Origin: Tardiphaga sp. vice304
GTDB lineage: Bacteria; Pseudomonadota; Alphaproteobacteria; Rhizobiales; Xanthobacteraceae
Direction: 5' to 3'
Assembly: GCF_007018905.1 (NCBI RefSeq)
Contig: NZ_CP041402.1
Coordinates: forward strand, 4,514,001-4,578,000
DNA: 64,000 nucleotides
Shown: in pieces, positions 42,345 through 54,770 of the stretch
Numbering within the stretch: the stretch's first letter is position 1
How the letters are laid out: every line of letters starts with the position of its first letter
The notes under the pieces: model-generated
Database searches by the model: none
Told to the model about the DNA's origin: nothing
The model's input: only the letters and a program-made list of their open reading frames with translations
Program-made: the position numbers and the translations under genes

Positions 42345-44150
42345 ATGAACAGTAGATGGTCCAAACCTGCATTGTGTTCAGTTGCGCTGCTCGTCTTTGT
42401 TGGCCCTGCTCTCGCGCAAGCGCCCGAACGCATCGCGTTTTTCGGCGACATCCACCTGCACACCAGTTATTCGACCGATGCGTTTCTGCTGATGACGCGC
42501 ACAACTCCGGACGATTCCTATCGGTTCGCGCAGGGGCAGGAGGTCGAGTACCTCGGTCACCGCGTAAAACGTAAGGCGCCGCTCGACTTTCTCGCCGTGA
42601 CGGATCACGCGGAATACCTCGGCGTTGTCCGAATGGCCCTAAAGCCCGACGGACCGCTCAAAGGGACGCGTTGGGGCGACTGGTTGGCCGGCGACACTGT
42701 CGAAGGTTCTGCCGCCGCTTACAAAGAGCTGCTGAAAGCATCAGGCGAAAGCGCGAAGATCGATGAATTCGAAAACCCCGCCCTGCAAAAAAGCGCGTGG
42801 GACGAATACGTCGCCTATGCTGACAAGTACTATGCGCCGGGACGGTTCACGACTTTCGTTGCCTTTGAATGGACGTCGGCACCGGGTAACCAGAACCTGC
42901 ACCGCAACGTGATCTTCCGCGGCAAAGGGCCAGACGTCCCGTTCTCGTCCAAGGAGTCGAACGATCCCGAGCAGCTTTGGGCCTACATGGAGCGACAGCG
43001 GAAGGCAGGGCTGACGTTGCTAGCGATCCCGCACAACGGCAACGCCAGCAACGGCCTGATGTTCAGCACGGAGAAGACGCTATCAGGCGCCCCGATCACG
43101 CGCGACTATCTGGAGCGACGACGCGCAAACGAACCGCTCACCGAAGTGGCGCAGGTCAAGGGACAAAGCGAGACACACCCCCTGTTGTCACCCAATGACG
43201 AGTTCGCCTCGTTTGAACTATACGAGTACCTCATTGGTGTGCCGCGCAAAGCGAACTTCGCCACTGGAAGTTATATCCGGCAGGCCTACGGCGCCGGTCA
43301 GGCGCTGCAGGAAAAGTTCGGAATCAATCCGTTCAAGCTCGGACTCGTCGGCGGCACGGATTTTCATTCTGGTGTCTCCGCGACCGAGGAGTCCGCCTAT
43401 CCCGGTTCCCACGGCAACCAGGATCCCAAGACTCTTGCGACGATCACAGCGACAACGTCGATCGGCGGCGAACCGCCGGTTGGCGCCAGCGCGGCGGCCC
43501 TCACCGGCGTCTGGGCAGAAGCCAACACGCGGGAGGCGATTTTCGATGCTCTCCAGCGCAAAGAGACTTTCGGAACTTCGGGAGGGCGCATCCAGGTTCG
43601 GTTCTTTGGCGGCTGGAATTTCGGTTCCGATACGCTGTCGCGTCCCGATTGGGTGCGCAGGGCTTACACAGAGGGCGTGCCTATGGGCGACGACCTCAAG
43701 GCCGGCCCCGCCGGCCTTGCTCCGACGTTCATCGTACAGGCGCTGAAAGATCCAGATTCCGGCAATCTCGATCGGGTGCAAATCATCAAGGTCGAGACCC
43801 GGGGCGGGGTGTCGAAAGAGCAGGTCTTCGACGTCGCCTGGAGCGGGGACCGCAAGCCGGACCTGACCGGAAAACTGCCGAGCGTCGGTAATACGGTCGA
43901 TCTCGCCAAGGCCAGTTACGAAAACAGCATCGGCGCGGTCGAATTGATGGGCACATGGCAGGATCCGACGTTCGATCCCAGCGCCAGCGCGACCTATTAC
44001 GCCCGGGCGATCGAAATTCCGACGCCGCGTTGGTCCACCCGCTGGGCCGTTGAACTCGGAAGCCCCCTCAATCCGGAGGCACCGCCGATGTTGCAGGAAC
44101 GAGCCTGGACCTCGCCCATCTGGTACACGCCGCCAGGCATCGCCCGGTGA
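42345..44150 (+). CDS. DUF3604 exported protein (PHP-like metal site)
   Basis: 601 residues from ATG 42345 with GGAGA ahead. Signal peptide CSVALLVFVGPALA-QA. The N-terminal FFGDIHLHTSYSTDAF and DFLAVTDHAEYLGV carry His and Asp residues laid out as in PHP phosphoesterases, and VGGTDFHSGVSATEE gives further ligands near residue 340. The C-terminal DGDRKPDLTG-like part is beta-rich. It acts in the periplasm; no substrate is known. It completes the HupE-parvulin-DUF3604 unit and is the intact relative of the remnant at 40 kb. Confidence 0.88.
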   Translation: MNSRWSKPALCSVALLVFVGPALAQAPERIAFFGDIHLHTSYSTDAFLLMTRTTPDDSYRFAQGQEVEYLGHRVKRKAPLDFLAVTDHAEYLGVVRMALKPDGPLKGTRWGDWLAGDTVEGSAAAYKELLKASGESAKIDEFENPALQKSAWDEYVAYADKYYAPGRFTTFVAFEWTSAPGNQNLHRNVIFRGKGPDVPFSSKESNDPEQLWAYMERQRKAGLTLLAIPHNGNASNGLMFSTEKTLSGAPITRDYLERRRANEPLTEVAQVKGQSETHPLLSPNDEFASFELYEYLIGVPRKANFATGSYIRQAYGAGQALQEKFGINPFKLGLVGGTDFHSGVSATEESAYPGSHGNQDPKTLATITATTSIGGEPPVGASAAALTGVWAEANTREAIFDALQRKETFGTSGGRIQVRFFGGWNFGSDTLSRPDWVRRAYTEGVPMGDDLKAGPAGLAPTFIVQALKDPDSGNLDRVQIIKVETRGGVSKEQVFDVAWSGDRKPDLTGKLPSVGNTVDLAKASYENSIGAVELMGTWQDPTFDPSASATYYARAIEIPTPRWSTRWAVELGSPLNPEAPPMLQERAWTSPIWYTPPGIAR

Positions 44151-44828
44151 AAGCCTGAATGAAGCCTCCTCGGACGACGTCTGCCCCAGTTCCTTGTTGC
44201 AAATGACCGTCCCACTTCAGATGAGCCGATCTGGCCGGATTGTTGCGTGATGCCATCCCCCGGCGGTCAGCACCGCAAAGGTTCATGAGCGCCAATGTTC
44301 ATTGAGCGCTGAGGCAGTGAGGTTTTTTGGTGAGCGCGGAGAGATTGCCCCCTCGACTCTATGAGTTCATCACGCTGAATCTGGTGCGAGCGAACTTCAA
44401 TCGCTTAGATTATTATAAGCGATTTCAATTAGATACGTGTTCGCAGGTTTATTCTGAATGGAGCACCACAGGCCTTTTGCCGGTGTGCTGGGCGACCGGG
44501 TTTCCCGGTTCTTGTTCGGTTTCGCGATGAACGGCGCTCGTCCCTTTCCTCCACGTTTTGTAGCTGCGGATCTGCTTCCAGCCCATCGAGCGTTTGCCGT
44601 ATGGCTGCCGCGCAGGGGCTCGCGGTCCATTTCTAGGGGCGTCGTTTCACGGCCGTTGGGGCGCGGCCGGCGAGGTCGAAGTTTTCCCCACCAGCGAGCA
44701 ACGTGACGGCGAACTGGCTGAGGTCGGCTTAAAACTTTCGCTCGAACCCGTGTGGCCGAGCCAGCAAAAACGGCGGCCCTGAACACGACGGTCCGATGGG
44801 TCCGCAAGACCAGCTTGATTGCCCTCCA
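44151..44828. other. 678-base stretch with a short inverted repeat
   Basis: No firm gene. Several overlapping GC-rich frames give Arg/Pro-rich chance proteins. At 44399-44424 AATCGCTTA and TAAGCGATT form a perfect 9-bp inverted repeat with an AT loop, which may be a terminator or binding site. Confidence 0.35.
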
Positions 44829-45130
44829 CTACCCCTCCATCAGCACGAGCACCACTTCGAGCGGGACGTCGGGCAGTTGTCGCACGGTGCCGCTGCAGGC
44901 CGCGTTCCGGGGTCCGGAGATGCCCTCGAAATCGACGTCGAACTCGTCGAGGCCGAGGATGCCGGCATGACCGGGCGAGTGCCGCCGCGTCGAGACGGTG
45001 GCCTTGAACGTGTCGCCATCCTGCGTAAGCCGGCCGCTATATTCGATCACCGCGTCACGCCCTGACAATCGCTCATCGGCCAGTTCGACAATGCCGACGC
45101 CGTCGGCCTGCGCCGTCTTGAACCACACCG
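44829..45130 (-). pseudogene. GrlR-like small gene, main part (interrupted by IS21; start at 47800)
   Basis: The 3' part codes VWFKTAQADGVGIVELADER, LSGRDAVIEYSGRLTQDG, DTFKATVSTRRHSPGHAGIL and ends VLVLMEG. The missing first codons lie beyond the IS21 element at 47779-47800: ATG TTG CGG GAT GGA CGA TAT T, preceded by AGGAGG. Removing the IS and one copy of ACACCG gives MLRDGRYSVWFKTAQADGVG without a break, 107 residues. The fold resembles the GrlR/beta-barrel regulators (MLRDGxYxVxF start). The gene is inactivated by the insertion. Confidence 0.85.
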
Positions 45131-45285
45131 TGTAGCGCGACAATCAGGATGAGAATCCCGCGACAATCAGGATGAGAATGCGCCGCTGCTGGGGTGACGA
45201 AGGGAGGGCGTAGCCCGACCGGAGGCACCCCAGCAGCGGCGTGTCGGCCCGAAGGGGCCTCATTGGCGGTAACGGCGGCTGGTAA

Positions 45286-47633
<2,348 letters not shown>

Positions 47634-47778
47634 TTGTCGCTCCACGACAATCAACTCTACAGCACGCGATTATCGCTTGCGTTATCGTCAGGCCGCGACA
47701 ATCATCCCCACGCCGCGACCGCTAAATTGCCATCCTGATTGTCGCGCTTCCCATCCAGATTGACGCGCTACAACACCG

Positions 47779-47800
47779 AATATCGTCCATCCCGCAACAT
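47779..47800 (-). pseudogene. 5' part of the GrlR-like gene cut off by IS21
   Basis: ATG at 47800 with AGGAGG (47807-47812) 6 bases upstream; 22 bases of coding sequence up to the target duplication. See 44829-45130 for the rest. Confidence 0.8.
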
Positions 47801-47812
47801 CACTCGCCTCCT

Positions 47813-48130
47813 GATCTTCTTTCCCCGATTAAACTACCGGGGTACGGAATTTCTGAACCGAATATGGCGGATTTTATCGATAGACCGGTCGTCCGCCGCA
47901 CGCGTGGCCGCGCCCTGAAAGCACGGCAGCGCCGGCGACGAGCGGCGCCCTGTGCAGGCAGAGGCCATGCCGAACGCGTCGCTGCAGGATCGTGCGTGAC
48001 GAGATGATGACCGGTTCGTTAACGCCGGCATCACTTCAATGTCAGGCGATGTCATCGGCAATTCATGCCCCCGACGCCAATCGGCCCGATTGGTTCGGCA
48101 TGGTCCGCGCAACAACGACGGAGACCGACC
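47813..48130. other. Upstream region of the 72-residue gene
   Basis: About 320 bases without a supported gene; GC-rich chance frames only. Confidence 0.3.
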
Positions 48131-48349
48131 ATGACGATCAACGCGCAGCCTTATCTCGACGCCCGCTCGGTGGCCGCCTTGCGTGAATTGCTGGAGATCG
48201 CGGTCGAGCAGATCGCCGTGCAGCACCGCACGCCCGCGACCAAGGCCAAGATGGCGCAGAGCATCCTGCACATCGCCCGCGGGGGCGAGACGGACCGGCG
48301 CGCCTTGCTGAGTCATGCGGTCGAGGCCGGCGCGGATGGTGCGCCTTGA
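48131..48349 (+). CDS. Small conserved-looking protein, 72 residues
   Basis: From ATG 48131: MTINAQPYLDARSVAALREL, then a second helix VQHRTPATKAKMAQSILHIA. An all-helical soluble protein. It is separated from neighbours and has no clear ribosome site beyond GGAGA 10 bases ahead. I recall similar ORFs in Bradyrhizobium genomes, without a known function. Confidence 0.55.
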   Translation: MTINAQPYLDARSVAALRELLEIAVEQIAVQHRTPATKAKMAQSILHIARGGETDRRALLSHAVEAGADGAP

Positions 48350-48354
48350 TTGCG

Positions 48355-48456
48355 GTAGCCCGGATGACAATCCGGGGCCGGCCCATCAACCATCAATGCC
48401 TTCCCCGGATTTCGTCACCACGCCGCAAGACGGCGCGCTGACTGCATCCGGGCTAC
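48355..48456. repeat. Inverted repeat element between convergent genes
   Basis: GTAGCCCGGATG (48355-48366) and CATCCGGGCTAC (48445-48456) are perfect inverted copies 78 bases apart. Such GTAGCCCGGATG palindromes are frequent intergenic repeats in Bradyrhizobium-type genomes; here it may also end transcription from both sides. Confidence 0.7.
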
Positions 48457-48459
48457 GCC

Positions 48460-50061
48460 CTACTCGCCCCAGCTCGCAAAAGCCTGATTGAAGGCGCGCT
48501 CGCCGGGCGAGCCCTTCTCGATCGCGATGATGGCGCGGCGCTGGTTCGAATAGACCAGCGGGATATCGAACCAGGAGCGCTCCTTGAGGAGCTGCAAATT
48601 GCGGACGCGGTCGCTCTCGACGTTGCTGAGACCCACCAGGAAGAAACCGTCAGTGACCTTGACGGCGAGGCCTGCGAGCGGTGTGCCCCGCGCCTGCTCG
48701 TTCGACTTCATCAACACGCCCGGCACGTTGGCGACGCCGCCGCCGGGAAAATCGGACGGCAGCACGAAGGTCAGTTCGGCGGTGTGGCTGGCCGGCAGCG
48801 AGGTGTCAGTGTTGCGGCGGAACGACATCGTCATCTTCAGCTTGCGCTCGGGAATATCGACATCGGCGCGCACCGCGACGTCAGCGGGCTTGCCGCCGGA
48901 GGCCTTGATCGGCTCGGTGCGCCACACCACCGTGCCGACATATTGCTTGCCCTTCGGCTCGGCCGGATCCTCGTCATACAGCACGACGCGCTGCGCCACC
49001 GGCGCCAGCGTCTCGCCGGTGGAGGGCTGGCCGACCCGGTCGGCGATCTTCGGCTTCGGCGCCAATGGCGCTTCCTTCGAGGAATCGACCACCACCGGCG
49101 TCGGGGAACTGAGGCCGACCATCTGCAGCAGCCGGGGGCCGGCGAGGATGGCCGTGCCGATCAGGATCATCGCCAGACCGATCAGCACCGCGGTGCGGAC
49201 CGGAAAACCGCCGCTGACGCGCTTCGGCTTCGGCGGCTTCGGCGGTTTTTCCTTCTTCAGCTTGGGCTCGCGGATCCGGGATTCCGGCGGCGCGGGCTCA
49301 TCGGCGGGCTCGTCGTAGCCGAACACCTCGCTGCGGTCTTCCATGGTCGGCTCGAGCCGGTCGAATTCCGGCGTCGGCGACGGCACGTTGGCGTAGGTTT
49401 TTCGCGCGGCGCGGTTGGCCTGCGCGGCGGCGCGGCCGAGATCGTCGACATCCGCGGTGACGTCGCGGAAGCCGCGCATCGCGGCGGCGCCCAGCGCGGG
49501 CGCGGCCGGCGGCGGGGTATTTTCGAGCCGGCGCGGGGCGGCGCTGCGCTCCCGGGTCGGCGGCAGCGCAGGCGATTGGCCGGGGTCCGGCATGCCGGCT
49601 GCCGGCTGCTGGCGCGGGATCGGCGGCGGATCGACGCGCAAATTGCGATTTGAACGCGGCTCTTCAGCGCGCGGAGCGGCGTCGCGCGGCGTGTCACGCG
49701 GCGGCGCGGGCTCCCGCGGCGATGGCGTGATCGGCTGGCGGCCGCGCGGCGATGGATCGATCGCCGTGGCATTGCCGCGCGGATTATTGCTGCGGAAGGC
49801 GTCGCCGGCGCGCGGCTTGGCGTCGCCGCGCGTCGCATCGCGGGCGCGCTGGGCGGCCTCCGATTCGACCTTGCGGACGGCTTCCTCGAGCGACAGCCGC
49901 TCGCGGGTGATCTCGGATTCGCTGAGCGGCGGCTCGACGCTGCGCAATTGCGCGATCAGCGCGCTGCGGGCGCGTTCATAGAGCGCGCGCCGGCTTTCGC
50001 CGGGAGCACTGGGGTCCAGTCCGGCGATGGCACGGGCAATCAGCGGGTAGTAGTCGGCCAT
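48460..50061 (-). CDS. Proline-rich single-span membrane protein next to purA
   Basis: 533 residues from ATG 50061 (MADYYPLIARAIAGLD). A helical N-terminal 70 residues (RALYERARSALIAQLRSV), a long Pro/Arg-rich disordered part to about residue 280, one membrane span (TAVLIGLAMILIGTAILAGP), and a periplasmic beta domain ending with IIAIEKGSPGERAFNQAF. I remember this gene downstream of purA in related genomes; no function is established. It lies 54 bases after purA, with a hairpin between, and is probably in the same transcript. Confidence 0.7.
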   Translation of the reverse strand: MADYYPLIARAIAGLDPSAPGESRRALYERARSALIAQLRSVEPPLSESEITRERLSLEEAVRKVESEAAQRARDATRGDAKPRAGDAFRSNNPRGNATAIDPSPRGRQPITPSPREPAPPRDTPRDAAPRAEEPRSNRNLRVDPPPIPRQQPAAGMPDPGQSPALPPTRERSAAPRRLENTPPPAAPALGAAAMRGFRDVTADVDDLGRAAAQANRAARKTYANVPSPTPEFDRLEPTMEDRSEVFGYDEPADEPAPPESRIREPKLKKEKPPKPPKPKRVSGGFPVRTAVLIGLAMILIGTAILAGPRLLQMVGLSSPTPVVVDSSKEAPLAPKPKIADRVGQPSTGETLAPVAQRVVLYDEDPAEPKGKQYVGTVVWRTEPIKASGGKPADVAVRADVDIPERKLKMTMSFRRNTDTSLPASHTAELTFVLPSDFPGGGVANVPGVLMKSNEQARGTPLAGLAVKVTDGFFLVGLSNVESDRVRNLQLLKERSWFDIPLVYSNQRRAIIAIEKGSPGERAFNQAFASWGE

Positions 50062-50077
50062 CGGTACTCGAGTCTGT

Positions 50078-50103
50078 GAATGCCCGCAGTTTGCGGGCAT
50101 TCC
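50078..50103 (-). promoter_or_regulatory. Hairpin between purA and the next gene
   Basis: GAATGCCCGCA and TGCGGGCATTC pair perfectly around a 3-base loop. No U-run follows, so it is more likely an mRNA-stabilising or attenuating hairpin than a full terminator. Confidence 0.55.
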
Positions 50104-50115
50104 GGTAATAGTTCG

Positions 50116-51408
<1,293 letters not shown>

Positions 51409-51733
51409 TTCGAGGTAATCCCTGAATCACGTGTCGAAGCGCGATCATACGAAAAACGGTCTGCCGTTCCCCGGATCACGCCACTGCGCCCAGCCAAACG
51501 CGGCCGCGGCCGCTCGCATGCGAGGCATGAGGGGGATTAACGGATGCGGCCCGGGGAAGCAAGTTAAAGGGCGCAAAAAGCCCCCGGAGGAGCTGCGCAA
51601 ACCCTTGATATCCCCTGAATATCCGGGGGCGCCGGGTGGCATCGACCGTATGGGATTTCCGAAACGGTGGCTGCGGCAATGGCGGCTTGAATTTTGGCCT
51701 CGCCTGATCGATCCTGTCGGAGCGGAGTTCGCC
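51409..51733. other. Upstream region of purA and of the HicB-like remnant
   Basis: About 325 bases between divergent genes; no other gene is supported. The purA promoter must be here but is not obvious. Confidence 0.35.
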
Positions 51734-51889
51734 ATGAAGATCAAGATCGTCATTCACGATGCGGAGAAAGGCGGCTTGTGGGCCGAAGTTCCCGCTTTGC
51801 CCGGCTGAGCGACGCAGGGCGAGACGATGGATAAACTGATGTTCAATCGCCGCCGAGCGATCGAGGGCTGCCCGTCGGGTCCGCGATGA
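51734..51889 (+). pseudogene. HicB-like (UPF0150) antitoxin ORF with an internal stop
   Basis: ATG 51734: KIKIVIHDAEKGGLWAEVPA, LPG, then TGA where the family has Cys (PGC), then in the same frame ATQGETMDKLMFNRRRAIEG. It is the HicB N-terminal antitoxin fold with one nonsense change, no DNA-binding C-terminus and no HicA partner upstream. It overlaps the RidA-like gene by 4 bases, so it may still influence its translation. Confidence 0.75.
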
Positions 51890-52290
51890 CGGCGAGCGTC
51901 ACACGCATCAACCCGGCTGCACTGGGCGAACCGCCAGGCTATTCCCAGATCGTCGAGGTCCAAGGTGGCCGCACCATCTACATCGCCGGGCAGACCGCGC
52001 TTGATGCGCACGGCGAACTGGTCGGCAGGGATGATTTCGCCGAGCAGGCGAGGCAGGTGTTCCGTAATCTTGCCATAGCGCTTCAGGCAGTCGGATGCAC
52101 GGCGGCCCATCTGGTCAAGCTCACAGTGTTCGTACGCGACATGGCGAACCTTCAGGCCTATCGCGCAGCGCGCAACGAGTTCTTCGCCACCGTGACGCCG
52201 GCAGCAGCCCCGGCAGTGACGCTGATCGAAGTATCGAAACTATACGGGCCAGACTTTCTGATTGAGATCGAAGCCATCGCCGCGATTTAG
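51886..52290 (+). CDS. RidA/YjgF-family protein
   Basis: 134 residues. INPAALGEPPGYSQIVEVQG, IYIAGQTALDAHGELV, FRNLAIALQAVGCTAAHLVK and the end PAVTLIEVSKLYGPDFLIEI fit the Rid fold. The active-site Arg of RidA enzymes (RxAV) is replaced by TPAAAPAVTLIEV, so this is likely one of the Rid1-7 groups without proven imine deaminase activity. ATG 51886 overlaps the stop of the HicB-like ORF. Confidence 0.8.
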   Translation: MTASVTRINPAALGEPPGYSQIVEVQGGRTIYIAGQTALDAHGELVGRDDFAEQARQVFRNLAIALQAVGCTAAHLVKLTVFVRDMANLQAYRAARNEFFATVTPAAAPAVTLIEVSKLYGPDFLIEIEAIAAI

Positions 52291-52329
52291 ATATCCGACC
52301 AAGGGCGACGCAATACGCTTTCGCCTTCT

Positions 52330-52629
52330 CTACGAGCTTCGGCGGACAGGTCGGTAGCCTAGTGCGCCCTGCAATTCACGCTCGATAGCGACGGAGACAC
52401 CATACTCCACCGGCAGCTTCGCGGCCGGCTTGCGGTCGGGCAGCAGCGGGCCGTCGATGACGTTGGCGTTGAGCCAGGTACTGTTGCGGCACAAAGCGCG
52501 GATCTGGATGCCGAACCGGCGCAGTTGGGTCCGCTTCTCTCCCACTGGCAGACGGCGCGCGCAGCGGATGACGTTGGCGCGCGTTTCGAGAAGCGCGCGA
52601 AGGGTGAAGTGCCGCTTGATCGTGCGCAT
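52330..52629 (-). CDS. Hypothetical protein, 99 residues
   Basis: From ATG 52629: MRTIKRHFTLRALLETRANV, basic and helical, then IDGPLLPDRKPAAKLPVEYG. A weak AGAGA site is ahead. No family; it may be real or a chance frame in GC-rich DNA. Confidence 0.35.
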   Translation of the reverse strand: MRTIKRHFTLRALLETRANVIRCARRLPVGEKRTQLRRFGIQIRALCRNSTWLNANVIDGPLLPDRKPAAKLPVEYGVSVAIERELQGALGYRPVRRSS

Positions 52630-52659
52630 GGCTGATCTCTGCTGGAGGAAGGAGAGCAT

Positions 52660-53021
52660 CTCTCCGCTGGAGCGACGCAGGCCATGGGCTTCTTGAACAG
52701 CCCATCACGCGCATGTTCGATGGGCGACTGATGAATCACAGCATAGTCCACCTATCCCACTGATTTAACTTGATGCAGATCAAACCGCTCAGTCCGAAAT
52801 AGCGCATAGGGTCAGGCGAGCCATCCATCACGCGCTCAGTTGGAGCCGACGCGAAGACGACCCTGTCTGCCCAGGTCCGCAGCCCCCATCCTGCTTGCTA
52901 TCCCTGCTTTGCCTCACCCTGCCCGCGGCCCGCCGCGGCGGTCGCGCATGACGTTGCGCGTCGCTGCCCCATGCCGAGCGCCGTGCGCGGCCGGGCGCTT
53001 CTCCAATCCTTGAAAGTTCAC
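52660..53021. other. Region upstream of aspT
   Basis: About 360 bases; no gene supported. Near 52760-52800 it is slightly AT-rich and could hold the aspT promoter. Confidence 0.3.
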
Positions 53022-54731
53022 ATGGACGTGCTGCACCGACTGGTGACCACCGAGCCGTTGCTCGCGCTGTTTCTCACCATCGCCATTGGCTATTTTGTCG
53101 GCAAGTTGAAGATCGGCAGTTTCACGCTGGGTGGCATTGCCGGCACGCTGCTGGTCGGCGTCATCATCGGCCAGTTCGGCGTCGACATCGACGCCGGCAT
53201 CAAGGGCATCTTCTTCGCGTTGTTCATCTACGCGGTCGGCTTCCAGGGCGGTCCGCAATTCTTCCACGCACTGAATCGCCGCTCGCTGAACCAGCTCGCC
53301 TCCGCATTCGTGATGTGCTTCACCGGCCTGCTCTGCGTGCTCAGCGCTGCCTGGCTGTTCGGGCTCGACCGCGGCATGGCCGCAGGGCTGGCCGCCGGCG
53401 GCCTGACGCAATCGGCGATCATCGGCACCGCCGGCGACGCCATCGGCAAGCTCGGTCTCGCGCCCGACCTCATAAAAACCATGCAGACCAACGTCGCGGT
53501 CGGCTACGCGGTCTGCTACATTTTCGGCTCGCTCGGCCCGATCATCATGGTGAGCTGGTTCCTGCCGCTGATCATGAAGTGGGATATTCGCGCCGAAGCG
53601 ATCAAGCTCGCCGCGCAGCTATCCGGCGGGCGCGGCGAACTGGACCCCGGCCAGTTCAATGCGGCGAGCCAAATCGCCACCCGGATCTATGAAGTCACGG
53701 ATAGCAGCAAGGCCGTGGATCTCTCCGTGCTGGCGATCGACCGGCAATTGTCGGACGCTTCCATCGAGGCGATCTACCGCGAGGGCAAGACGCTCGACCT
53801 CGCCGACACGCTCGAGATCGCGGCCGGCGACCGCGTCGCGATCACCGGCAAGATCGACAAGTTGCCGACCGCATCGCCGCTGTTCAGCCGCGAAGTCACC
53901 CCGCCGAACGGGCTGCTGCTGGTGCAGGAAAACCGCGAGATCATCCTCACCAACCGCGCCCTCAACGACCGTACCATCGCCGACATCCACGATCACGCCA
54001 ATGTCGAAACCCGGCACGGCGTGTTTCTCACGGCGGTCAAGCGCATGGGCCTCGATTTGCCGGTGCTCGACAAGCTCGTGGTCAAGCGTGGCGACGAGCT
54101 GCACTTCACCGGCAGCCCGGCCGACCTCAACCGCGTGCAGGGCAAGATCGGCTACAAGATCACCGCAGCAGCGGTGACCGACTTCATCTTCTTCGGCATC
54201 GGCATGCTGATCGGCATCGCGCTCGGCATGATCCAGTTCCGGATCTGGGGCATTCCGATCTCGATCGGCAGCGGCGGCGGCTGCCTGCTGTCCGGCCTGA
54301 CGTTCGGCTGGCTGCGCAGCGTACATCCGAAGTTTGCAGCCCTGCCGCAGGGCGCTTCCAACTTCCTGCGCGACTTCGGTCTCGCGGTGTTCGTCGGGAT
54401 CGTCGGCATCTCCGCCGGCCCGCAGGCGCTGGTGGCGATCCAGCATTACGGCCTGACGCTGTTCTTCCTCGGCGTCGGCGTCACCTTGATCCCGCAGATC
54501 GTCACCTTCTTCTTCTCCTACTATGTGCTGCGCATCCAGAATCCGATCGAGGCGCTGGCCTGCGTGGCCGGCGGTCGCAGCGCCAATCCGGCCTTCGCAG
54601 CCCTGCTGGAAAAGGCCGGCAACGCCACGCCGGTGGTGTCGTTCACCGTCACCTATGCGGTCGCCAACGTGTTCCTAACGCTGTGGGGACCCGTCATCGT
54701 CGGCATCGTCACCACCAACGCGACGCCATAA
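53022..54731 (+). CDS. aspT: Aspartate:alanine antiporter (AAE family)
   Basis: 569 residues from ATG 53022. Five to six membrane segments at each end (LALFLTIAIGYFVGKLKIGS, FFALFIYAVGFQGGPQFFHA ... FFGIGMLIGIALGMIQFRIW, LVAIQHYGLTLFFLGVGVTL) flank a large cytoplasmic region with two TrkA-C-like domains (VLAIDRQLSDASIEAIYREG, LDKLVVKRGDELHFTGSP), the standard AspT architecture. It exchanges aspartate in for alanine out; with the decarboxylase encoded next, this builds a proton gradient. The aspD gene starts 39 bases downstream, so it is an operon. Confidence 0.93.
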   Translation: MDVLHRLVTTEPLLALFLTIAIGYFVGKLKIGSFTLGGIAGTLLVGVIIGQFGVDIDAGIKGIFFALFIYAVGFQGGPQFFHALNRRSLNQLASAFVMCFTGLLCVLSAAWLFGLDRGMAAGLAAGGLTQSAIIGTAGDAIGKLGLAPDLIKTMQTNVAVGYAVCYIFGSLGPIIMVSWFLPLIMKWDIRAEAIKLAAQLSGGRGELDPGQFNAASQIATRIYEVTDSSKAVDLSVLAIDRQLSDASIEAIYREGKTLDLADTLEIAAGDRVAITGKIDKLPTASPLFSREVTPPNGLLLVQENREIILTNRALNDRTIADIHDHANVETRHGVFLTAVKRMGLDLPVLDKLVVKRGDELHFTGSPADLNRVQGKIGYKITAAAVTDFIFFGIGMLIGIALGMIQFRIWGIPISIGSGGGCLLSGLTFGWLRSVHPKFAALPQGASNFLRDFGLAVFVGIVGISAGPQALVAIQHYGLTLFFLGVGVTLIPQIVTFFFSYYVLRIQNPIEALACVAGGRSANPAFAALLEKAGNATPVVSFTVTYAVANVFLTLWGPVIVGIVTTNATP

Positions 54732-54770
54732 CGCCATCGACACCTTCCATCGACCTTTGAGGAGACCGTC

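Noticed and set aside
44455..44472. GGAGCACCAC near 44460 as a further attachment site
   Set aside because: Only ten bases match the tRNA end; the T-loop and acceptor parts are absent, so chance is likely.
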